Shown: piece after piece, positions 21,850 to 34,089 of the stretch
Numbering within the stretch: position 1 is the first letter of the stretch
Layout of the letters: the number at the start of each line of letters is the position of its first letter
Assembly (NCBI RefSeq): GCF_910591885.1
Contig: NC_063273.1
Coordinates: forward strand, 11,027,501-11,091,500
Source of the DNA: Bombus terrestris
Taxonomy: Eukaryota; Arthropoda; Insecta; Hymenoptera; Apidae
Reading direction: 5' to 3'
DNA length: 64,000 nt
The notes under the pieces: generated by a model
Told to the model about the DNA's origin: nothing
The model's database searches: none
The model's input: only the letters and a program-made list of their open reading frames with translations
Translations under genes and position numbers: made by a program

Positions 21850-24000
21850 TCGACTCGAAAATCTATCAATATAATAATTATTATAATTATTATAATGGCG
21901 TCTTATTACGAAACTAATGGAACATCAAAATGTTTCATACAATCCACACAATACGAATATGGAAATTTTCTAAGGTGAATGCTCAAATTCTCTCGTGAGC
22001 GACTTTATTCTTTCACAACAGTTCCGATATTTTCGACAGTAAAAATTGAATAGTTAATTGTCGCGCTAAAAGTATACTTGATAACTGGAGGGTTTTTCTT
22101 GGCTTCAAAGGACTAAGATTTATTCGCCGATGTCGATTTTATCTCGATTGCTCGCCGACAAAAGAAAATAAGTCTCTATTCGCGTGTGTGTATGCGTACA
22201 ATGAGAAAGCTTTTTTTCATCGAAATGATTTACGTGGCGCAAAAATAACTGCTAGCCTGTCACGAACAAATTGCCTAATCCAATCTTCGACCTCAATATT
22301 CTGCGAATATATTCATTGTCGGACGAAAGCGACGAAACACGAAACACCGACGTGTGTCTGTATTACGGGAAACAAAAATATCGCAGAAATAGAACGCGTA
22401 TTGTGAACTATGATGAATGACATATGATGTCGTCAGGGATTTTTACTGGGATCCTACGATATAAATGTTAATCGATTCATTTTTATATGAAACTTGAAAC
22501 GCAACATTCCAATATAATATAGTCGTTCTGATCGAAGAGTGACAGCATTGGAAAAAATACATTTATCAGGAAATCGGTTTGAAGCCATCCATTTAACGAT
22601 GGAAATTTTTTTCTGCTATCTATAAATCGCACAGCGTTTATTCGTGGTTAATATATTTGAAATACAATGGATGATACTGATCAGAATACTATCTAGTATA
22701 TACTTAGTAGATGGAACAAATTTCCATTTAGATTATGAATGTATGAATTGGCGTAAGTATCCATATTTTATTTATTCTTACTTATTTCTATCTATTCTTC
22801 GAGAAATTACAACAGCATTCGAATTGTTACGTTCTTCTTCGAATTCCTTCAGATATCTCAAAATTGACAATTTTTTTAAATAAGTTACTCTTGCTACAAA
22901 CCAAAAATGAAGATCAGAATTTTCGAAGTTAAATGCTCAAAAAGAAATTGCGGTTGTAACTTGACAAGGAAAAGCACTTCTTTCAGGAAGATAGTTTAAT
23001 TACCGGACACGAAGTATCTACATGGTAATTAGGAATTAATTAAGAGACCGTGTGTGGTATCCTATCGATCGAACTATATCAAACACATGTAGATAAAAAG
23101 TCGGGACTTTTTACTAAGAAATAAATCGCTCGTTCTACAAAGCAAAATCTTCTCTTTTAACGATATTTTTCACTGATGGAGATCGTGTAACTATTTAGCG
23201 CTGCCATCGTTATTCCGTTGACATCGTTAAATATTTAGTTTTACGTGTCTGTGGATGCACAGATGCAGGTGATCGCGTGGCGATGAACAAACAGAAATTT
23301 AGATACGATAACAGAAATCCGATAATTACGTTTTACCGTTACCACGTGTATATAGCCGTATTGGTTTGACTGGGAATACGTTCATTAAGCAGGCTTGTTT
23401 CGAGCGAAACCATTACCCAAACATTGGCTAAATTCATTATAACGTGCAGGTATAGAATTTTCGGTGGAAAACATTAGTATTGCTGCTGGAAGGCAGGAAA
23501 ATATAGATCAGGGTAATTTGAGTTCGTACCTATGACGGATATTTTATACAATCGTTAAAGTAAACATAAGGCATTAAAAATAAACGTATATATTTATAGC
23601 ATGGCCCATAAATCATGTGATATTTGATAGCAATGATATTGAAAATATCAAGTGTTCTGTAATCCATGAAATCCGATGTTTATTATATTTTACTTGTTAC
23701 GTTCCAAAATTTTTTTAATTATTCCAAAGCTTTTATTGGTTTTTATACATTTGAAATTACTTCCAAATTAGTGTCCCGTTAACTGCAGAAGATAAATAAA
23801 GACGTTACTTAACCTTTTTGTAACCGACTATGTTTGATAAAATTCCCTTGTTTATTTCGTTTCTATCTAGCATTCAACCGATGATTTATTTTTATTAAAT
23901 TTTAATCTTGTACGTGAGAGGTTTTAAAATTTTGAGTTAAGCGTCTGATTGATGATTCGTTTAATAGATTAATATATCAAATGTAACAGAAAATTAAAAG
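21850..24000. other. Gene-free stretch
   Basis: Only short frames are present (22188-22406 and 22644-22883), with no recognisable domains. A short palindromic run (taattattataattattata) lies near 21875-21895. Confidence 0.4.
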
Positions 24001-24790
24001 CTAAATTATCACAATAAATATTATTATCGAATGGTCGAATGGGTTCTAAGAAATATAGATCTAAAACAAATTCCAACTAAATTCTATGCACTAGGTAGAT
24101 GCATCATAAAGTCAGAATTGAATCCAAGATAGATATCAAAGTCCAGACAAACTCTGGGATTTGAGATCCTGAGGTCAAATTATCAAATAGATTTACATAA
24201 ATTCCGATAGATGTGTTCAGTAACGTTTTATTGCAAATACAATACTAAAACTCGGAAAATACTACTACAGAACTCTGCACTTCATCTTACTGATTCCAAA
24301 TTGTCTACCCATCGAATTGAATCTATTTACGTTCCAACCGATCCACAACATGCCATCCACAGCATTCCAATGGATCCGTAGTATATTTTACTAAATTCCG
24401 TAGAATTGAGAGTTACCTATATCAAGTTCTAATACATGTATAGCAGTCTATATTCAATCCTAGGAATCTAAAACAGATCAGGAATCTATATCAGAACTTA
24501 AGAATTCGTGGCGATTCACACGTCGGGTTCTAAATGAAGTGACTACAGTAACTTTTAAATTGTTCCTGATTTCAGTGAAATTGGGAAATCTTGCGTGACT
24601 TAGAATAATTAATACGAGATTTCGATGATTTTAACAAATTTAGATTTAGAATAGATCAAAGATTTAGAATAATCTTTACGAGATTAAAATAATTTTCAGT
24701 GATCTTCTTACATCTTCTAAAGATCTTAAAATCTCAACGATTTTGTCATATCTCGAAACAATATTTCATCAATTCTGAATCGCTTCGCGC
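24000..24790. repeat. Cryptically simple, degenerate repeat region
   Basis: Words such as gatttagaat, aattccga, agattaaaat and tctaaagatctt recur in many slightly altered forms, for example around 24600-24740. The region has the look of an old tandem array that has drifted, with no coding frame. Confidence 0.45.
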
Positions 24791-24799
24791 CCTTCATGC

Positions 24800-27700
24800 T
24801 TATAATTATTATATCGAGTTCTAACAGGATTATGGTTACTTGCAACAGATTCTATGAATTCCGAGTAGCCTCTGTTAATATACAATCGGTCTGTGGTCGA
24901 CTAGGTCGAGTCGTTCGAGGTCCGCAATCATTCGATTTCACCGATCTGATCATGTCGCGAATAAATTCCAAGAATCTGTGTGGGTTCCAACGTATCTGTA
25001 TACCATTCAAATGTCAATAACATGGTTCTATTCTTTCTCGCATGCTTTCAATAAATTTTCTATTCACACTTCGTAGTGAAATATGGATCGAAATCATTAA
25101 AGAATAATTTATCAAAAAAATTAATTAATGTCTATAATAGTTTATCGAAATATCGATAAATATATGATAACAGAACCAAGAGAAATGAGTTTTCGTTATG
25201 TTTGCAGGTAAAACATGTCAATAAGACAACACTATACTGATAGTAAATTTAATTTTTACTTAAATTAATTAACTGTTTATAACTGAGTGATGCCAGTACA
25301 GTAACATTAATAATGTGAAAATTGTTATTTTATTTTATTTCCATCAATAAAAAAGATGGAAGAAGAAAGAAAGCTTCTATATAAATAATTAATTCAAAGG
25401 AAAAGCGATATAAATTAACAGAGATTTTTATGCTTCTAAAGATTAAAAATGGAAATTATAATCTTGCAAAGAAATCAGTTATAAAAACTTTTATCATATG
25501 ACGATTTAAAGAATCCTATCGATTTAATGGCTATCTTATTTTCTATAGATACAAGAAAAGATAGATTGATCATATGAATGATGAATCTTCTTCAGTATTT
25601 GTATAACTTATCCAATATCAAATGGCAAAAACTTTAGGAGATATTTCTTTTATTTCGCACGCGATAAATATATAATAATTTTATTCATTTTTATCCTAGG
25701 AAAATACAAATTTCATTGAATCAAGAAGGAACTGTTTGCAATAAATTATGCAATGTTGAATGTCAAAAGACTGGATAATGACACTGTGGAGAAACTCGGA
25801 GATAGTTTCTATTTTTTCTTCTCGATTAATAGTGATCTTTAATGGGATCTGTCATGCTCTTATATTTATATTACTTGGAAAGGGAATGTTGAAATAAAGG
25901 AAAGATCTACTATAACATCCTAATATAGAAAAATGGTATTAAAGACAAGGATTAATAATAAGAAATTGTACTTTTTTATTTTTAGAAAATATGTTTAAAG
26001 AATTTTATCTCTTTACTGACAAATAATTGTGACAAATGAAAATAAGGAAAGAATATCAAAGATAAACATTTCATGTTTTATTTACTCATATTATGAATTC
26101 AAAAGAAAGCAACGTTTCTTTACAATCAAGACTTTAGTAATTATCCGAAAAAAGTAAGTTTCGATATTAACGACTTAACAAGGAACGACCCTACAACTAT
26201 ATTTGCTATATACTCCAAAGGAGTTTTATATTACTTCGAAAAACAATTTTAATGATCTTAATAAAAGAGACGGGAGAAAAATAATGTAAAAATAGCAAAT
26301 CATTCCTTTTCATCACAGTTTTACTCGACATAAATAAGAAAATTTTATTTTCGAGTGTCTGAAATTTTAACGATTTTTATCTTTGCTTACAAAATTACAA
26401 CGAATTAAATTTTAGTTAATAATAATATAAAAGTATTGCAGAAATCACAGACAAAATATTTCAAGTGCGTCAATTATCGAGACACTTTAGAGAAGTTGGA
26501 TTTCCACTCAAAAGTTTTATCCAGTAACTATAATCTCCAATATAATCTTCCCTCTGTCGGATAAATCATACCACAATTTCACTCTCCACTACAAAGCTTA
26601 CAAAACTTAAAGATAACATCAGCCTCACACAGTCTCAACTTTGTTTTACAATTCTACACCTGATGCCACGCTCGAGATATAAATATTTATCGAGTTATCT
26701 ACATCAGCTAATTCTATATTCACCCCAAAGAATATAGTGACATTCAAATTGTAATTTTATTGTGATGTCGACATGAAAGGGTTTTTCCAAATAAAGGCTG
26801 TTACATAATTTCTACAGTTACATGTATGTACATATGTATGTATTACATGTATATATTAGATTGTAATTTAAGAAAAATTTAACATTTTGTTAAATAATAT
26901 ATCTTTTTTGACTATTGAAGTAACCTCACAAGTTCTTCTTTAAACAACTTTTCATTCTGTTTAACAATGTTTCTTCAAATCCTTAAAGCGTCTAATTTCT
27001 TGTAATTAAAAACACTTCAAGAATAAATGATAACTCTGATAACTGATACTCTTCGTCAGTACACAAGACTTATTTTGTTATCGTATACACAAGACGTTAT
27101 CTTGTTAAAAAATATAATTACTAAAAAGATATAACTACCAAAATTTGCAACTAACGAATTCTGAATTGAATTCAGCATTTCATTTTATTGTACTTTTGCC
27201 ACTTCTACCAAGATATGAAAATTATATCGAACATTCATGAAATACTTTGCGATCCTTCCAAATAATTACAGAATAGTTAACTGTTGGTAATATAGAATTT
27301 AAATTGCAATGAAATGACAATTTGGTCAGAAAATTCTAATAATAGCTCCAGGCATATATTTACTGTGAGAATTAGAATTTTGGTATGAATATTTATAAGG
27401 AACTATATTAACTATAAATCACTGAGTTTCGAGAAATGCAAGGATAAAGTTACTGGAGATTAAGTTATGGAAGGAGAGGTGCGTTAGAAGGTAGATATGG
27501 CCGCTTAAAGTGTAGAATGTACGAGATCCACAATTGTTTGAGTGAAATTACTTAATTCATAAATGAATGTTTTCTGGCAATTATTTGTCAATTCTGTAAC
27601 AATATTATCTTTAAATAAACTGATAAGCTAGTTTAATTTTTTAAATTATACATAAAATTATTATTGTCATTTATTGAATAAAACATGGAATAAAAATGGA

Positions 27701-28425
27701 AAGCCAATAACATACCTCAAATCTAACCTAAATTTTGTATTTCTTTATGATTTAACAATAAGAAATTGTATTAATACTTTTGCTTATATAAAAACCTCAT
27801 ATTACATCACTTAAAATAGTATATATACACAATTAACAAATAAAATACTTTACAACATTATCTCTCAATAAATCCAAGAACGCATTATATCAACAAAATT
27901 CAAATCAACCAAACTCAACTTTTTTTCTATAACTAGACTCCCCTTAACAATTCGAATCTCCAAATTGATCTGCTGAATACAATTAAAATACGACCGAGTG
28001 CCCATACCCGATTGAAATTGACTAATTACTCGTAGGACAGGATGCGACAGAGTTACGTGTACATCCGATCAAACACGGATATAGCCGCGGTCTGACCCGT
28101 TCAATAATTCAACACCGTTTCGATCCGTTTTACCAGACAGCAGAAATAAATTTAATTGTTGTGGTAAAGTCATGAATGCCGCCAAGAGTGCAAAGGGGCA
28201 CCGCAAGCTCAATATGGTTTGTTTGCGTTTGACATTTAGGAACGAAGATTCCGGATGAAGAGAATCGATAACCAAGGAAAGGATTGGAGTTTCGTGCGGT
28301 TTCGGACAAGTGACTGGATAATTTCTCTGGTACTTATAGCTTGAAAAATGAAGTTCCCTGTGTGTTCGTTTGAAACCGAATCGGAAACCAGTGATTCCTT
28401 CTGACTAGTATTTGGGTTGTTGAAC
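24800..28425. other. AT-rich gene-free stretch
   Basis: Long A/T-rich DNA with dense stop codons on both strands. Patches near 24880-25010 and 28010-28280 are GC-richer but hold only short unrecognised frames. Confidence 0.4.
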
Positions 28426-28430
28426 ATGGA

Positions 28431-28640
28431 CCTCTGTCAATTTAAATTCATAACGAAAGTTTGCGATATTTTCTGATATTGTTGAAAATAAATCTCTGGT
28501 ACTTTGTAACCGTATTAAAAATTTGTCATCTTCCAAAATTTTATTAGAGACATTATAGATCTCTGTTAATTTGAAGACCTATTAGAAATTTGCGATCTTT
28601 TTTGGTATTTTGGAGCCGTATGTTGCAAAATGTTTATCAG
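28431..28640. repeat. Diverged tandem repeat, unit about 64 bp
   Basis: Three successive units start with a ctctg-n-aattt or ctctggtacttt word, at about 28431, 28494 and 28560. Each carries a later tttgcgat or tttgtcat word and a phased tattttg word. The spacings are 63 and 66 bases. Identity is moderate, so the array is old. Confidence 0.6.
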
Positions 28641-28752
28641 AAATGTAAATTTTTAACGAAGAATCCCGTAATGACAATGAAATGGATAAAAATGCAAAGG
28701 AAAGCAATTCTCTGGACGAATCCTCACGTCATGAATTTAAAATACTCTTAGT

Positions 28753-28790
28753 AGAGGGACAGAGAGAGAGAGTGAGAGAGAACGAGAGAA
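28753..28790. repeat. GA microsatellite
   Basis: An interrupted run of agagagag on the plus strand. Confidence 0.75.
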
Positions 28791-28799
28791 ATGTGCGGA

Positions 28800-31700
28800 A
28801 CGGAGAGGGAGGCGAAAATATCAATCTGTTTCATCTACATTTATCACGAAGCACGCTGAAATTTAAATTATCGCAGCCAGTTAATTTTAATGTTCATATA
28901 TGAGCCAAATTTAACTAAATATTTCAGATGTTATACATTAATTACACATACAGTTTACAATATTTACTATCATTTTTCCTTCTTTAATAAAATAATAAAA
29001 TAAAAGATAAAGTAGATTTATTGATAACATAATCGTTAGTTAACATAAGCATTGGAATTTAATTTTCTTAAAATTACAAGTTATATATAAGAGGGAAACA
29101 GAAATAAAAAGGTAGAAATATAGTATCCCGTTAAAGGAAATAACTGGTACTTTGAAACGTCCGGAAATCCTTCATTCTCAGTGAGGCTATCTTCAACCTT
29201 CCACTTTCAACTTTTATCTGACACATTTTCTGTTATCGCTAATGTAACAGGAAAGGTTGCCCTGGTTGATGTTTATGAATGTATACCAAGCGGAATTAAG
29301 AGAATAGAATTTCCTTCACTCCGGCCTTCTCGCATATTTTCATTATCAGATAAGAAACGCGAACATGTACCGAGAATGATGAAATTATTTAAACCTTACG
29401 CTATGTTCGAGTAACTCAACTGTATGTTAAATATTCATAAAAGGCGTAGGATTCATTTATTTATCTTTGTGAATCGTTTACGGTAGTTAATAAAAAAATA
29501 ATAACACGGAAGTATACCAATGTATAGCACAATAATATATGTTTATGATAAATATTACATATATTTTTTAATATTAGTATTTAACAAATATTAATTGGTA
29601 CAGAGTATCTGATTTTCATATTTCACAAATTTTTAATATTTTTTGGGAAAGAGGGGAGCTAGATTACGTCTAATCATGATATTTTTATTAGCGTAAAAAA
29701 AGTTTACAGCATAAATATAAACATTTATTAGTTTTAAAACTGTTTTATATTAAACAGAGATATGCCATTAGATATAGCCAGACTGAATAGACTATAACTG
29801 TATCAATTAGGAAAAGCAATTTTCCCGCTATTATAACTTTGTATATGAAACCAATGACCTCAACACGTTGGCCGCAATTCACAGATATGGATGCACATAC
29901 CTGAGACATCGTTAATTGCCGAGAAATCCATATTATACATTAGTTGCTATTGATGATTGAGATCACATGCTCGATAATTTATACATTAAATAGACATTCT
30001 GATGCGAATAATATGATAAGGCAATAACGCATCAAACAGGATCAAAATTCATTTCTCTATTTGATTTTCACGCTTGTTTACATAGAGCACTAATTAGAAA
30101 GATCCACTAGCAACATTCCATTAATGCTGTATTTCAATCGTGATACCTTTTCAATCAATTTACATTATCGAATTCTATTTTCTTAATAATGCAATTATGA
30201 AAAGCAATTCCAAGGATTTATTCAATATCTTTTTCTTCCGTTCTTGCTATTTTTTCCTCTACGATAAACGTTCAAACACCTTTGTGAACCAGTATAAATT
30301 TAGTGTGGCTGTCAACGCGTTAATAACATCGCATTTATGCAACTTCTACGCTTGTTCCTTTGGTCGGTTAGAATGGAACGAGCTATAATGTTGTAAAAAC
30401 ACCTCTAAACAGTATGAAATTCACTCCAGGAGAATATTGCGGACAATTTATACATAGTGTCATCAAGGAACATCTGTCTTGGACGGAGTATCCTAAGCTA
30501 GGCCACAGAAATACTGCTACGTTATCTGGACGCGACGTGTTCGCATCATATAGCTAATTTGCATGGAATAGACTTCTGGATGATTATAACTCCGGACTAA
30601 GCTAGCTAGAAAGGGCGATGGCGTTAGAGGATGCAGCTGGAAAATCCGATAGCAAGAAAATTGCCACCGCATTATCCTTGAGTTTCGATACGGCAAGTTT
30701 AGTAACATCCATGGCAATATACGTTGATATCGATACACGAAACGATAACGTTTGCAGAAGTTCGCAGAAGAAGATGATTAATTCGAAACCTAATAGAAGG
30801 AGCCTTACTACTATCGAGCGAGTTTGGCTGTTCAACGGGTATAGGCAACGCGAGTGAGGCGTTGATACATTACGCGCAACAGATTTTCACGAATCTTGAT
30901 GCTACGGTAATAATTCGAGGTTGTTCCAGGACTTTGGAAATTATGTTGCACGAAATTTAATATCGTACTATGAGGGAGTTGTAGTAGTAAACGATGTGGG
31001 TGTCAAAATCTCTGTAATTTTATTTAATTAATGTTCCACGAACTTTCTGAGCGAATGTTCCATAGTACGCAAGATAACTTATTAAGAGATACGAAAGATT
31101 TTTCGATTTCTGTACCAATCTTTAATTAATTTCAACTAGATAGATTTATTTAGTAAACTTTGTGCCTGTCTTCGTATGAACATATTGTCAGTTTCTTAAA
31201 TAATACAGTATATGGACTTTTGTAACATGAAAGAATCTCACAATATTTGGATTTAATTAATAAATAAGAGAGTTTACCGTTCTAACTCGTCAGTCACAAA
31301 ATAATTATAGTACTAATTTGAATTATTATAAAGAGATTGATACATGGAATAAGTTGAAGAAGAAATTTGTAACTTAGCGGAACAGCAATAATGATTTGCA
31401 TATATATTAAAGATTTAACGCCATATTATTATCCATATGAAATGAAAAGGAGCAGGGTGGATGAAGTTAGTGCGTTTAATCAAATCGACAGGAAAACTGT
31501 AAAAACAGTAGATCCGTGAATAATTTCGTAATTTCCAGAGTTTTAGTCTTAAATAAACAGCACAGTAAAACGTGTGTTTAAAGAACTGAAACTCATTAAA
31601 CGAAGCCAGGAAAAATCGGATGACTTTTACACAAACGTAACTTCCACTCGACTTAGATATCTTCTAGGAAGGTACGATATTTTACGATGGATAAATATTG

Positions 31701-33170
31701 TCAGCTTGATGAAGTTGATTAAAACTTTTTATAAGCACGAGTACTTGTTACTTTATGTCAATCGCGGAGAATATGAATTGAGAATATTGATATGATAGAA
31801 TCGCATTTATACGAACCTGTATCTTCGTATGACTGTAAAAATGTAATATCATGGAAATGAAGTGTAGAACCTGGTAAAAAACGCTTTATTAGAAAATGAT
31901 GACATGTGCAAATACTTTCTGTAGTCACTACATGTAAAGGAAGTTCTATTGTAACGGAAAGGCCATTTTTTATAGCTATGTAGACGGTATGTATTACCGT
32001 CTACTTTTTTTAAGGAAATTGAATATCTTTTGAACACGAAAAAGAAAAAGAAAAGAGCAAATTGGCAAATAAAAGAAAAAGGAAAATACAGAGACGATCT
32101 GGTAAATAATAACTGCCGTTAGATGCCAGGACAAATATTGAATTCGGAAGAAAGAATCCACCCATGATCTGAATAATTCAATTTCTAGTAGCAGATGTCT
32201 GACAAACAAAATTCGAATCTATGCTTGGTAATCCAATCGAATGACTTTTCTATACTGTGAAACTTTCTGTAACTACTTTTCCTGTTATTTATTCCTAGCC
32301 TTTTCAACATTTATTGATCTAACTTGGATCTTCGAATATTTAATTTTGTAAGCAAAGATTAAGTATTTCTAACTTTAAAACTTAACAACGAGAAGAGAGT
32401 ATTTGTAAGTAAATACAATTTTAACAACTGCATCTTGCTGGATCTCTCGCATGAGTTCGCATAATTAACGACCCGAAGTGCTCATATACACGTATGTAGC
32501 TATCACTATCGTATGACAATGCTCTTTGTTCCATACTCAAAGGACGAAATTAGTTCTACAACTTCTGGTACTGAAGTTGCAACTAACCCTGAATATGATT
32601 GCCTTAATCACCAAACCAAATGTACCTGTGCAATCGTGCCTTGTCGTCTCTCGGAGATTGTAATATTAGAATACAAGATGTATATGTATATTTATATTTA
32701 CAGTGTGTAGCGAATAAATCTTAAAGTTTAAACAAAAAGGAAAAATGTTAACAAGCGTCTATCACGTAACGCGAGTTACAAAGTATTAAAATGATTTCTG
32801 ATTAAAGATACTTCGAGTTTTCAAAATGTCATATCTCGCCAAATAACAAAGAGTCATGATATTTGAAATTGTGTGAAATTGTAAAAATTTCTCTAGGCAT
32901 GGATTAAAACAGGTCGTCCCATTTAACTACATAATGCACACCGTGAGCCAGGTAATCTGAATCTTTCAACGACTCCCGGATATCCCGTTAAACGTTAAAC
33001 CTTGATGCATGAAGCTCGTAAAACATCCACTAGGGAGAGGTGAAAATTATGATCTTCGGCCGAGATCACGTGATCGTTGCTTGAAAAAAATATAACGGTC
33101 CTCTGTGTTCATTGACGGGAACACTACAATATTAATTTAGCAATGGAATCAAGTGTATTATAAATAGGTT
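28800..33170. other. Gene-free stretch
   Basis: Only unrecognised short frames. At 30602-30857 both strands are open for about 77-79 codons in overlapping antisense frames, in a GC-richer patch (about 30430-30860). A regulatory or untranslated-exon role is possible but unsupported. Confidence 0.4.
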
Positions 33171-33174
33171 CGAA

Positions 33175-33319
33175 CATCTCGGGAATACTTGGAAAAAGAA
33201 AACAAAAGGCTATACCTTTTAATGATCTTTAAAGTAGAGATAAATTCTCGTGAATATCTCTAAAAAGGGGTAGTGAAGAAAAGCTATGCTTTTCAATAAA
33301 TTCCTAAGTGAGATAAATT
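33175..33319. repeat. Diverged tandem duplication, about 70-bp unit
   Basis: Two adjacent units share the order tctcgngaata, then aagaaaa, then gctat-cctttt/gctttt-aat, then agataaatt. One covers about 33175-33246 and the next about 33247-33319. Substitutions and small indels separate them. Confidence 0.6.
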
Positions 33320-33726
33320 GTAGATCTTTATATGTACATTGAGAAAACAGCACTTTCAAGTTCAAATATAATCGGAACTTGACCGAGTGGGTTTGTAAGT
33401 ATTTTCCAGGAACATTTTATTTTATGTAAACGCGTATAAAGTAATATTTGTTAGATAACTGCCTATTTGGAATATTAAACGTGTAAGAAATTGGAATGTA
33501 TATTGTATATATAATTTCTTATCTTTCAAGATTCAAATATTCTTAGAAACCAACACGGAATAGTCACAATAGGAGCAATAGCGAAATTCCTATATATACT
33601 CACAGTAAAGTGCAATGCTTTCACGTATTCTTCCACGCGATTTACAATTCTCCAACCAGAGTATTACGTTTCTCGCTAACTTTTATATCCTTATAATGCA
33701 AGGATAATTGTTAACCGAGCTCTTTA

Positions 33727-33960
33727 TTAAGGGGGTATTCTAGTCTAGAGGCATGAATTTCGGGCGGTTTTTGAAGCTCTGTACAAACGAAACAAAAAAT
33801 ATTTTTACTATCCATTTTTTTATCATTTGTTCATTAATATTTTAAGATTACATAAAAAATTAACCGAAAAAATGGATAGTAAAAATATTTTTTATTTCGT
33901 TTGTACAGAGCTTCAAAAACCGCCCGAAATTCATGCCTCTAGACTAGAATACCCCCTTAA
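33727..33960. mobile_element. Palindromic MITE with TTAA ends (piggyBac-like target)
   Basis: A 94-bp left arm (33727-33820) is the reverse complement of the right arm (33867-33960) with a single mismatch, around a 46-bp AT-rich loop. Each outer end is TTAA, so the element is TTAA-GGGGGTATTCTAG... to its complement. There is no coding capacity. The TTAA target is that of piggyBac-type transposases, but the terminal sequence does not match the piggyBac relic at 6075-8108, so another family probably mobilised it. Near-perfect arms imply recent insertion or gene conversion between arms. Confidence 0.9.
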
Positions 33961-33980
33961 ATCATTAACTCTTCATGAAA

Positions 33981-34081
33981 CAAATTTTATAAAATAAATA
34001 TTTATTAAATAAATTGTTAAATAGATTTTTATAAAATAAATTATTAAATATATTTTTATTAAGTAACAAGTTTTGTTACTT
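33981..34081. repeat. AT-rich degenerate repeats and small hairpin beside the MITE
   Basis: The word ttttataaaataaat recurs, followed by attaaata words, with a period of about 40 bases. The block ends in an inverted repeat, aagtaacaa-gtt-ttgttactt (34061-34081). Confidence 0.6.
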
Positions 34082-34089
34082 ATTTATCA

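Noticed and set aside
30602..30857. Overlapping sense and antisense frames of about 78 codons
   Set aside because: Neither has a motif; mutual openness is likely a codon-composition effect.
33160..33180. ggttcgaa word resembling a tRNA T-loop
   Set aside because: No matching acceptor, D-arm or anticodon stem around it.
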